Shown here: piece by piece, positions 1 through 8,793 of the stretch | Numbering within the stretch: position 1 is the stretch's first letter | Layout: the number at the start of each line of letters is the position of its first letter | Assembly (NCBI GenBank): GCA_015501585.1 | Contig: JADNRY010000119.1 | Coordinates: 62,001-126,000, forward strand | DNA length: 64,000 nt | Source: Rhodocollybia butyracea | Lineage: Eukaryota; Basidiomycota; Agaricomycetes; Agaricales; Omphalotaceae | Direction of reading: 5' to 3' | The notes under the pieces: model-generated | What the model saw: the letters and a program-made list of their open reading frames with translations, nothing else | What the model was told of the DNA's origin: nothing | The model's database searches: none | Made by a program: the position numbers and the translations under genes

Positions 1-1469
1 CTCGAACCAGGTTTAAACCAGCGCGATTGGATCATGCTAACAAAACCGGAGTCGTCGAATGTTCCGGTATCAAATTCCACATCTTTATGGGATATCAGAC
101 GAAGATTGTGCAGTTTTGGAGCAAGAGAGATGGCCTGGTGCTGTAAGGTCGAAATGAGGTGTGGAGTGATTGGACTCTGCCGCAAATAGTATCCAGTAGG
201 ACTCTCGTCAACATCGAGATGAAGTAGCGCTGGAATGACTCGAAGTACTGCAATAAGATCCAAATCCGACAGACATTGATTGTAGAGCGTGAGTGTGGTG
301 ATCATACAAGACGATCTGGAGACGAATGAAATGAAAGCCTCGACTGGCCAGGTAGTGTGGCCGCCTTCTATCACAAGTTTATCCAAGGAAGGAAAGTTGA
401 AGGAGATCAACACCATTCTTAATGATTCATTCACAGTAGCAAGCGATGTAATGTTGGGCCAAGTGCTCTGTCCGACCCGCCACCTCATTAGGCCGTTGGC
501 CATATGCGCACAGATGCCATAGCCAAGACTGAGGGATTTCAGAGATGGGAGATTGCGAAAAGCTATAGCCAGTCCTGCCACTGACCAATCATACAAATTG
601 AGATGATTTAGCTGGATCTTGGATGTTGGTACCGCGAGCAAATCGATGGAAAGTGTACGAAGTCCCGGGAAATGCTTAAACCAATACAACTCCTTCGCGC
701 TGATAATATCGACATCCAGCTCCGTAAGTAAAGGGAACTGCAACGGGGAGAGTATACTGTGGATAGTCGATAACTCGTCTCCTCGATACTTGAATGCTTT
801 CCAACGATGAGCATGTTTCATCAAGGTTATCAGGGATGGAAGGTTCGTAGCCCGTACACCTGAATCTCGTACTTTCAGTGTAAACTTTAACGGCCATTCG
901 CCCGATCTCTCCAGATGGCGAGAAAGAGTATCGAAGAACGCTGCACCGTCAACTTCAGTCGATGTCTCCACCACTATGTTAGCCCACAAATCAGGTGATG
1001 ACAGCGCAAGTTCACGCCAACGGAAGCATACAGAGCTGATTGCCATTGTAGGAAGGTAAGTGATGGCAGGGGATTTGAGTGTGGTATGAGGAGGGTACCC
1101 TGATAGCCATGGGTAGCTCTGGATAAGATTTTCTTCGCATGTATACTGAAAGACACGCAATAAAGTTTCGTTTGGCAACTTCCGCATCGGAGACAGCAGA
1201 GAGCACAGCTTGTCCCGCTGAGTCTCCAATCGTTGCTTTTCTGCCTGGACCAAAATTCGATGGTGGAGACAAGCCACCTCAGGATCATGATCCTCGATGT
1301 CTTTATCTGCCAGAGCCAGTATCGCCTTGAGTTCTTCCGCTTCTTCTAAGGAAACTACGGATGGACCAAACTCCGACCGAAGCTTTCTGTGCAGTTTTTC
1401 TAGTTCTGTGGTGTTGAGAGATACACGTATCTGAGAGGTATTCGAACATCTTGTGCAAGCTGAGTCCAT
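1..1469 (-). CDS. F-box/leucine-rich repeat protein, module 1 copy (3' end outside window)
   Basis: The frame is open from an ATG at 1469 to the window edge, about 489 codons, with an in-frame stop just upstream of that ATG. The start MDSACTRC matches the start of the module 4 paralog (MDSVCSAC). A charged N-terminal helix follows, then an F-box-like segment (MRKLPNETLLRVFQYTC) at about residues 90-110, then a region rich in spaced leucines that resembles an LRR array. F-box proteins of this kind are presumed substrate receptors of SCF ubiquitin ligases; no substrate can be inferred. Three paralogs lie downstream in the same orientation. This copy is the most diverged but shows no frameshift in the visible part. 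The C-terminus lies beyond position 1. Confidence 0.82.
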   Translation of the reverse strand, partial: MDSACTRCSNTSQIRVSLNTTELEKLHRKLRSEFGPSVVSLEEAEELKAILALADKDIEDHDPEVACLHHRILVQAEKQRLETQRDKLCSLLSPMRKLPNETLLRVFQYTCEENLIQSYPWLSGYPPHTTLKSPAITYLPTMAISSVCFRWRELALSSPDLWANIVVETSTEVDGAAFFDTLSRHLERSGEWPLKFTLKVRDSGVRATNLPSLITLMKHAHRWKAFKYRGDELSTIHSILSPLQFPLLTELDVDIISAKELYWFKHFPGLRTLSIDLLAVPTSKIQLNHLNLYDWSVAGLAIAFRNLPSLKSLSLGYGICAHMANGLMRWRVGQSTWPNITSLATVNESLRMVLISFNFPSLDKLVIEGGHTTWPVEAFISFVSRSSCMITTLTLYNQCLSDLDLIAVLRVIPALLHLDVDESPTGYYLRQSPITPHLISTLQHQAISLAPKLHNLRLISHKDVEFDTGTFDDSGFVSMIQSRWFKPGS

Positions 1470-2188
1470 CCAGGTGAGGGGATGACCGATCAGTGCAAGC
1501 GCCCATATAGTTTACCACCGAGCGCCAAAATCAGGTCATGGCAGCTGGTTTGTAGCCGTCTTAACCCAGTGGGCAAACATACAGCCAGCTCTAGATACTT
1601 AACCGACGAACTTCTCGCGAAGATCTGTACAATGGAAGATATATTGCCCAAACGTTGCGGTCAAGCTGCATAATAGGCCACTGCTCTGTATCAGATGCAC
1701 ATTTATCCTAGCAGTTAGCACTTATTTCATGAAATCTGCAGTAGTTTTGGATCTCCCCAACATCTCACGATGCCAACCGTATAAAGCCTCAAGTAGCTCA
1801 GTAGTTTTATCTCTTTGTATTCCGCCCTCAACAAACAGGCAGCGATTTCAAAGGCCTCCTGCGCGTAGTGCTCCATTCATTCCACTCATGCTCTTCGAAT
1901 CCACTGATCATGGGTAACTTCGTTTACTACGGGATAGCGTAGCAGATAGAACCGGGGCAAGTTCGAGGCGGTGAATACATGGAAGAGAAGAATGGGGGTG
2001 AGCAGTCGCGACTCACAGGAAGTTTTTGATTTACAGCGTTGATATACCCCGTCTGGAATAGCAAGTGACTCGGAAAAACCCAAGACTCAAGTATACCGAT
2101 GCATAAAAGCTTAGGGCATGTCAAATCATAACTACAGAATGGATACAGCAGATGAACGCCAAAATTCTATCATAAATATATAAGCAAA
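1470..2188. other. Spacer between modules 1 and 2
   Basis: No gene recognised. About 1500-1540 resembles the promoter segment upstream of the other F-box copies (GCGCCCATA followed by GAGCGC.AAAATC). On the minus strand about 1886-2000 can be read to end in THDQWI. A similar reading (MIHDQWI) lies on the plus strand near 54540-54640, so this is probably a dispersed repeat. The last ~80 bp are the 3' flank of F-box copy 2. The epimerase arm of module 1 was not found. Confidence 0.5.
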
Positions 2189-3878
2189 CTAAGCCTGAAC
2201 TCCATTTGTGCCAGCAACCACGACTCTCAGACCTTCCTTATCCAAAATGCGTAATGGTTTGTAAACTTCTGCATCGACCTTTCGCCAAGAAAACTTGAGA
2301 ACAACAGACCGTATACAGCCTCTACCTATCGCTAACATCTCCGAGGATAAGTCAGAACCAGGCTTGAACCAGCGCGATTGGACCATGCTAACAAAAGCGG
2401 AGTTATCGAATGTTCCGGTATTGAGATAGGATCTCAAATGAAGACTGTAGTTGTGGAACCAAGGACATGGAAGTGGATTGGTGACGAGTGAGGCTCGAGG
2501 TAAGATGCGAAGTGATTGGACTCTGCTCATATTTCAAATTAGGCGCATTTCGGTCGTCGACTTCGAGATGAAGCAGGGCTGGCATGACTTCAAGGACTGC
2601 GATAAGCTCCAAGTCAGATAAAGATATGTCGTTGAGCACGAATGTGGTGATTATACAAGATGATCTAGAGATGAATGAAATGAAGGCATCAGTTGGCCAG
2701 CGGGGGGCCCTGTCTAGTCCCGCATCACCATCTATCACAAGTTCATGCAAGGAAGGAAAGTTGAACAAGGAAAACACCACTTCCGAGTAGGAATAAGAGA
2801 AGTGTTCCTTAATAACAAGGGATGTAATATTATCCCAAGTACCCTGTGCGAATGAATCTTTGAACACTTCATCCCTGGAATCAAGCCTAAGCGATTTCAA
2901 TGAAGGGCAGCTGTGGAGGGCTTTTGCCAAATCACTCAATGACGAGCCACGATAACTGAGATGTTCTAGTTGATTGCACACGGTGGTAGATGTTGGAATC
3001 GTGTCAGTGGCAAGTTCATGGAGTCTCGGAGAATGCTTCAAACAGTTCCAAGGCAGTTGACTGGCCGTATATACATCCAATTCTGTAAGTAGAGGAAAAG
3101 TCAGGAGGGAAAGTATGTTGTAGACCGCAAATGAATCTCCGTGATACAAGAGTGTTTGCCAATGAAAAGCATGCCGTGTAAGGTGGATTAGGGAACAGAG
3201 CTCCGTAGCGACAGGTGAGTGGCTCTGAAAACTCAGTGTAAGCTTTAACGGCCAATCACCCGACCTCTCCAAATATCGGGTAACAGTATCATTAAAACCA
3301 ACCAAGGTTTTTGTTTCGTCCGGGGTAGCAGTGTAGCATATCTCCACCGCTAGGTTAGCCCACAAACTGGGTGATGACAATGCAAGTTCACGCCAGCGTG
3401 AGCATACGGAGCTAACTGCCATTGTAGGGAGGTAAGTGGCAAAGGGAGGTGTGATTCTAGAGGAACGACGTTGGTTCGGCGACCGCGGGGAGCTCCGGAA
3501 AAAATTTACTGTGCACACATACTGCAAAATGCGCAATAAAATTTCGTTTGGCAGCTTCCGCATCGGAGCCAGCAGAGCGCATAGCTTGGCCCGCTGAGTC
3601 TCCAATCGCTGCTTTTCTGCTTGTACCAAAATTCGGTGGCGGAAGCAAGCCAGGTTAAGATCACGATCCTTGATATCTGTATCTGCGAGAGCCAGCATCA
3701 CCTCGAGCTCTTCCACTTCTTCTGAGGTAACCACAGATGGACCAAACTCTGACCGAAGCTTTCTGTCCAATTCAGCTATTTCTGCGAGGCTGAGATCTAC
3801 ACGTATCTGAGAGGTTTTCGAACATCTTGAACAAGCTGAGTCCCCCCAAAACAGCGAGTGGACGAGAGGGTACATCAT
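2189..3878 (-). pseudogene. F-box/LRR protein, module 2 copy, frameshifted
   Basis: An open frame from the ATG at 3878 (or 3875) runs about 491 codons to 2403. It carries the F-box segment MRKLPNEILLRILQYVC and leucine-rich repeats close to those of copies 3 and 4. Near 2443-2446 a CTCT present in copy 3 is CT here. That 2-nt loss moves the last ~85 codons (ending 2189, GLRVVVAGTNGVQA) into another frame and gives a novel short tail. The ancestral start Met before DSACSRC has become Gly, so translation would have to begin about 12 codons upstream. It is either a pseudogene or a protein lacking the last LRRs. Confidence 0.8.
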
Positions 3879-4110
3879 GTGTGAACAAACTTGAAAACAA
3901 AGGCTGACTTAGTCTGACAGTAGAGCGCCCATACAGCCCCAGAGCGCTAAAATCGATCATCTCTTTTCTTGCGACAACTGTGTAACCATAGTCTCCGGAA
4001 CAGTTGGATTTTGTATCGCCTCCTTCGCCGAAAATCCGACTTGACACGAACACGGTGATACGTCTCAAGACCAAGAAACACTGATGTCTATATAATAATT
4101 TGACAAGTAT
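3879..4110. promoter_or_regulatory. Relic of the shared F-box/epimerase promoter (module 2)
   Basis: This aligns by eye with 13739-14040 of the intact module, including a TATA-like TCTATATAAT at 4087-4096 and the following pyrimidine-rich CTTTCTTCTCC tract. It once served a plus-strand epimerase, of which only a stub remains. Confidence 0.55.
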
Positions 4111-4290
4111 ATGGACCTCTTTCTTCTCCTATCATATGAGTCGGCCTCCAGCATGTCACTGGTTAAACTAGTCAATTCCTAGTATCACTCGCAGTATTTT
4201 CCTCCTTTGCTATCCGTGTGCTGGAAACAGCTCACTCCTTCCCTAGCAAAGTCGAGCAATTACCGTCACATCCAACGGCCAAGCTACTTA
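4111..4290 (+). pseudogene. Epimerase (NAD(P)-binding) 5' remnant, module 2
   Basis: The sequence tracks exon 1 of the epimerase at 14060: TCACTGGTTAAACT, then CTCGCAG, then CTATCCGTGTGCTGG, then CCTAGCAAAGTCGAGCAATT. Deletions remove the start region and the nucleotide-binding loop, and homology stops near 4290. It cannot encode a working enzyme. Confidence 0.7.
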
Positions 4291-5950
4291 TACGAACCCG
4301 CTCGTAGCCGGATTGATTCCATTCATGGCCATGACGACGGCAGGTGAGAGGAGCGAGGTTTCAACGGAAACTGATCGAAGCAGTGACATTCGGGAGGAAA
4401 TACGAGCGCTGGAGTAAGCTGCAGCGATCTTCACCCGTCTATCCCGCCCATACAGCATATTTTTCCCTCTATATCACTATGTATATCGCAGCGCTTCGAG
4501 AAATTGTGCACAAACGAACAAACGAGCTAGAACCGACAATGGAAGCTGAAGCTGCAGTTTAAGCTTGACATAGTCCAAGCGTGGACTCGGGTAGAACCCC
4601 TTCTCAAAAACCAGTTTTTCTAGTGTTTTTCATGCTCTTCAGCTAAACAAGACGAGAGGAATACACGAATATGCTTGCGGACCAAATTGAACAAACTCTA
4701 CCTACGATGATTGGAACTTGTTGCTCATTCTATCCCATATAAACAATCACAGTCAGACCATTGGATGGAACCTTCACTACCAAATGCTCAGTCGCGGTAA
4801 TCACTCGAGTCTGGACATTTTAGTATCATTCAATACCCAACATTCAATATTCAAAATGTTTCAGATTTTGGGCTCGAGAGCTGGGTTATTTCGTGGCCTT
4901 TTCGATGGTCGCCTCAACTTGACCTTCCAATCCGAAAACCTTCAAGTTCAATATACTTATAACGTATTTGTTTTTATTAGGCTGACGAGCAGCTAGCCTA
5001 CAGGAATATAACCGCGATCTATTTCTTATTGAAGTTCACGGTACAATCTTGGCTTTTATATATGCACTATCCCGGCCTGATCTCCTTCAGGTACCCGTAC
5101 AAGGGGATCTAGCGCTTTTTCAGCTAAGACTGCCCCCGGTCATCGACAAAGCTGAAGGCCAGGGTGCAGCATGACCTGAGCACGTTGCAATGCTGTCGCG
5201 CCAGAATACCAAAGTCTCTCTCAAATTGTCCGCAGATAAAACCCAGTAGTGCGCCGGATATTTAGCTGATACTGTCCAGTCATTCGGAGAGTCATGCCCA
5301 CCAAGTATGTAACCTAATAGAATCCCGCCCAACCAGTATGTAAATACCTTACTTGTGATTCTGTGAAATACTTACTGTTCAATTCATGCACATAGTTATT
5401 GCATGTTACCGGCATCTGCCTCGACATGCAGTGCTGACACGAGCTCACAAAAGTATCCTTGCGATTCTTCCCTGGCTTGCATACTGGTATGTACCAATTT
5501 CTTGCTGCAGATATATCCCAAAGACTCTATTCATGATTCTGTACGATTTATTTTTACCTAACTCTGAGTAGTAATCGACTACAGTGTTCCCCTTGCAATT
5601 AGGATCTTGAAGAAACTCGGATTTGTCAAAGGGGTGACCGAAAAATGAGGGACTTGCAGTCATCCAGGATTGGAGTATAGCGTCACTTAAGGTGTGAAGT
5701 CCATGCATTCGTTTCGAGGATTTATGTCTTAGCATATGGCCAACTTCCAAGGCTCTACAGTAAGATCAACCGATAGATCTCCTGATTACGCTGCTGCGTA
5801 TGGGCAAACGAATCGTCGACTGCATCTTTGGCATTGACAGAAGCGAAAATATCGGGGTGAACATGGGGAGTAGGTGGGTATTCTTTCGGCATCCGGTAAC
5901 CGACAGACGCAGGTATGTATGTCTTGTGCCTGCTCTACTTTTTCGCCAAC
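4291..5950. other. Spacer, module 2 to DUF6533 fragment
   Basis: No gene recognised. 4310-4560 is clearly related to 11000-11220 (shared CATGACGACGGCAGG, TTCAACGGAAAC, GAGATTGTGCACAAACG), so it belongs to the duplicated module. From about 4560 to 5950 I see only short, unconvincing open frames on both strands. Confidence 0.5.
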
Positions 5951-6690
5951 ATGCCTGACTCTTCCAGTAAGTCCATCGTTGAAGAAGTTATCAACCTTCA
6001 ATTCTCCCGTTATGTGGGCCAAGTGACCGAACCTCAGCACAAACATCCTCATGTTGCTTGTAGTGTGTTAAATGATTATATGGTTCTATCTGCCTATGGT
6101 GAGTGTGGCATCCCCTGCTTGACGTGGCACTCAGACAGCGAATATAACTGACTCATGCCCCGAACCACAGTTTTATGGTTCCATGACTTCTTCCTCACTC
6201 CCTACCGAAGTACGATCAATATGGTCCAGACAACTGACTGGCGGCTCTGCATTATTCATCCTGAGTCGCTACAGTTTTCTGTTATTTGCAGCTATGCAAT
6301 TGGTGGTCTTCCTCCCAGGAAGAATGACAGATACAAGGTTCATTTTCCCTTATTTGCTTGCGTGCTTGCTTGACTCAGATATTGTGCCCAGCTGTAAGGA
6401 TCTTGATTCTATGGTGTTTGTCTTTGCCAGTATCACTGGTGCAGCGACCAAATGTATGTCATTTTCATTCTCTGTTGAGATACCTTGACCGAGAATTGTT
6501 TGCGGTAGCACTTTCCATTTTGAGGGTGTATGCACTTTTCGGTTAAAGGCGATTATTGCTTATTCTGCTTTGCCCGTTAGTCATCGCAGGTATTGTTGCT
6601 ACTTTCCTTTTGTAGAATGGCTTTACTAGAGCCAGATTTTGCTGGTTAATGTAGGCATGGTCTTTGCTTACAGAGCTCAAAAACAAAGTT
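5951..6690 (+). pseudogene. DUF6533-type membrane protein, broken copy A
   Basis: It begins MPDSSSKSIVEEV at 5951, matching MPDSSSDQVITEE of copy C and MSGSSSDQAITE of copy B. It continues with the family signature (LPTEVRSIWSRQLTG, then FILSRYS) and a third-helix region (RVYALF). Next to copy B the phrase DFFLT-LPTEV is broken by a 2-nt loss near 6200, which puts the two halves in different frames. The intron that splits the copies B and C at Y|VGQ is missing, and homology ends near 6690 before the remaining helices. Proteins of this family are predicted multi-pass membrane proteins of unknown function. Confidence 0.65.
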
Positions 6691-6795
6691 GATGAGAATG
6701 GGCATAGTGGATGGGAGATCCAGAAAAGAGCGGTGGATCCATTATAGTAGTGTCTGCAGTGATATCCTTATAATCTGCAAGCTAACAGCTGTTGG

Positions 6796-6961
6796 TGTTG
6801 GTTAATAAAGACTCCTAGACTCTTAGATGGCTCTGAGATGGCTCTGAGATGGCGGTTCAAGACTACTATTAGATTGTTATCAAGGGTTGTAGTTACACAT
6901 CATTTGTATATATGTGTTTGTCCACAGCCTCGATTGAGCAGCCCAGGATAAATATCCAACA
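6796..6961 (-). repeat. 3' LTR of the gag-only element
   Basis: 166 bp, TGTTGG...CCAACA. It contains the internal duplication AGATGGCTCTG x2. It is the 3' LTR because Gag reads on the minus strand towards it. Confidence 0.93.
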
Positions 6962-6971
6962 CTCCCCCTCT
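6962..6971 (-). promoter_or_regulatory. Polypurine tract next to 3' LTR
   Basis: The minus strand reads AGAGGGGGAG directly before the 3' LTR, the expected place for the plus-strand primer of reverse transcription. Confidence 0.65.
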
Positions 6972-7009
6972 GCGAAACAAAGAGAGCTCCCCCTAAGCTA
7001 TAAATATAA

Positions 7010-7281
7010 TCAAGCATGAAAATCAATATACTCCTCCTCTTCAAAGGGTGGACAAGTAGGATGAGCAGAAAAACCATAAGTATCAATAGGAGCAATGAAA
7101 TGTGAAGAGATGTTATTGGGAGGATTGTGAGTGATGTGCGCAGTGTCATATGTGCGGTTAAGACACCAGTGCTTGACTTCCTCTGGCATGTCCTTGACAC
7201 AGTTAGAAGCCTTGTGCGACATACCTCCACAACGGTGACAGCCATCCATAGACATATCGCACCAGCGATTTCCGCGACTGT
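7010..7281 (-). pseudogene. Gag zinc-knuckle segment in a shifted frame
   Basis: Directly after the gag stop, another frame reads RWCDMSMDGCHRCGGMSHKASNC, a CX2CX4HX4C zinc knuckle (CHRCGGMSHKASNC at about 7205-7250), and ends in an acidic tail at 7010. In a normal copia Gag this knuckle continues the Gag frame. The offset implies a 1-nt indel near 7285-7300 or a programmed frameshift. Confidence 0.7.
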
Positions 7282-8106
7282 CTATAAATCCTTGTCCATC
7301 TTCATGGCCGCTTCCATTGGAAGCTCCCCCTCTTCCTCCCCTCTACCACTAAAACTTTCCCTAGTACCAGATCCATTCCGACTTCCTCCTTTACTTCCCT
7401 TTCGGAAAGCTGTAGCATAAGCATGAGCAGCCTCTACACGGGAGGATGGTTCAGATGGGTTATTAATCCCATCTAAAATTTCATCGGCTCTCTTCTCAGG
7501 GTCAAATGAAACCATAGCACTCTCAAGAACAGTGCGGCAGGTTTTAAGATTGGGCTCGCCAGTAGGTTGGGCGAGAAGAGATGTTTTCCAGGCCTCGAAT
7601 GATGAATGAAGGTTCTGGAGCATGATATCCTTGTGATAACTATCAGAGATTGTTTCACCGGAAGGGAGTAGTGCCTGAAGACGAGCACGCATATCATCCA
7701 AAGCATCAAGATAGACTTTGGTTGGTTTAAGCGGATCATGCATAATGCGGTGATAGGCAGCACGTGTAGCTGAACGTGAGGAAAATGATGATTTTTCAAA
7801 ATAGGAGACAAGTGCACTCCAGATTTCGGAAGCATTTGTCTTATCCTTGTAGATGTTTCGGCAGTCTCGATTAGTGAGGGATTTAATGATGGACGCAGCC
7901 TGTGAGTTGAGTCGATCCCATTCCTTGGCATCAGCAGCCTCTGATGGACGTGAAGTCAACCCTGTGGCAATCTTGGCGCTCTGACCATCTGCACTAAGCA
8001 CCATTTGCAGAACATCCTCTTTCCAGTTGCTCCAGTCATCAGCATTTGTAGTGGAAAGTAGGGGAATGTTCCTTCCAAGATTAAGAAGAGCTGAAAGTGT
8101 GGCCAT
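7282..8106 (-). CDS. Copia-type Gag (UBN2-like) of the retroelement
   Basis: 274 codons from ATG 8106. It opens with a segment around NADDWSNWKEDVLQMVL, the usual copia Gag N-terminus. The helical UBN2-like core follows (EIWSALVSYFEKSS, then AAYHRIMHDPLKPTKVYLDAL, about residues 95-150), then a basic, Gly/Ser-rich tail. Gag forms the particle that packages element RNA. The frame stops at 7282 just before a CCHC zinc knuckle that lies in a different frame. Confidence 0.9.
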   Translation of the reverse strand: MATLSALLNLGRNIPLLSTTNADDWSNWKEDVLQMVLSADGQSAKIATGLTSRPSEAADAKEWDRLNSQAASIIKSLTNRDCRNIYKDKTNASEIWSALVSYFEKSSFSSRSATRAAYHRIMHDPLKPTKVYLDALDDMRARLQALLPSGETISDSYHKDIMLQNLHSSFEAWKTSLLAQPTGEPNLKTCRTVLESAMVSFDPEKRADEILDGINNPSEPSSRVEAAHAYATAFRKGSKGGSRNGSGTRESFSGRGEEEGELPMEAAMKMDKDL

Positions 8107-8235
8107 AGTGAATGAATATGAGTCGTTGAAAAGGGATTGGGGATGGGATGATGAAATGAGTGAGATTGAGTGATTGGGTGAAAAGTAAAGCTCCTAGATG
8201 ATGAATAAAACTCCTAGATGTATAGTGTGGACACG

Positions 8236-8247
8236 GGGCCCATAACC
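8236..8247 (-). promoter_or_regulatory. Primer-binding site (initiator tRNA-Met half-molecule type)
   Basis: The minus strand reads GGTTATGGGCCC directly abutting the LTR. This is complementary to the anticodon stem-loop of initiator tRNA-Met (GGGCCCAUAACC), the internal priming type known from Drosophila copia, and not to the tRNA 3' CCA end. Confidence 0.75.
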
Positions 8248-8413
8248 TGTTGGTTAATGAAGACTCCTAGACTCTTAGATGGCTCTGAGATGGCTCTGAG
8301 ATGGCGGTTCAAGACTACTATTAGATTGTTATCAAGGGTTGTAGTTACACATCATTTGTATATATGTGTTTGTCCACAGCCTCGATTGAGCAGCCCAGGA
8401 TAAATATCCAACA
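8248..8413 (-). repeat. 5' LTR of the gag-only element
   Basis: 166 bp, one base different from the other LTR. It is immediately followed, reading on the minus strand, by the primer-binding site and then the gag start at 8106. Confidence 0.93.
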
Positions 8414-8418
8414 GTTGG

Positions 8419-8793
8419 CACCTACTTATGTGGGATGCGTAGGAGTCTCGTCCAGCTGCTTGCCTTAGAGTGTAGGGAAGATGTGATTCACCATTCTTTC
8501 CTTTTCCAAATATTTATAAGCTATTTGTTATTTAAACCAGGTACTCATTTTGAAGAAAGGGCTATTTATTCTTATTCAGATACTCTCTTACCATGCTCTC
8601 AAGGATGCAAGGAGCTATGTATTTATTTTACTTCCTAGATGTGTTGATATGCCGTCCAGAATAGCAGAAAAATCCAAGATTCATTTCGTCGTCGCTATGA
8701 TCTTGGTTGAGAAACTTGAAGATAAGCCAAATCCTAACTATAATGAGCAACGACTACAAGAAATCGAAATGTCGTCGCAAATAAATACGTAAA
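8419..8793. other. Spacer downstream of F-box copy 3
   Basis: No gene. It is homologous to 11720-12070, the matching 3' flank of F-box copy 4 (shared TTGGCACCTACTTATGTGGG, AGAAAGGGCT, CCTAGATG.GTTGATATGC). It is part of the duplicated module. Confidence 0.6.

Larger units (their letters stand above)
6796..8413 (-). mobile_element. Gag-only copia-type LTR retrotransposon (TR-GAG-like, non-autonomous)
   Basis: Two 166-bp direct repeats (6796-6961 and 8248-8413), both TGTTGG...CCAACA, differ at one base by eye (6807 A versus 8259 G). They are flanked by a perfect 5-bp target duplication GTTGG (6791-6795 and 8414-8418). The interior is only about 1.3 kb and encodes Gag on the minus strand; there is no protease, integrase or reverse transcriptase. 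A 12-nt primer-binding site abuts the 5' LTR and a purine tract abuts the 3' LTR. Mobilisation would need enzymes from a full-length copia element elsewhere. The near-identical LTRs suggest recent insertion. It sits in the module 2-3 spacer; an uninterrupted homologous site is at about 11700-11740. Confidence 0.93.
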
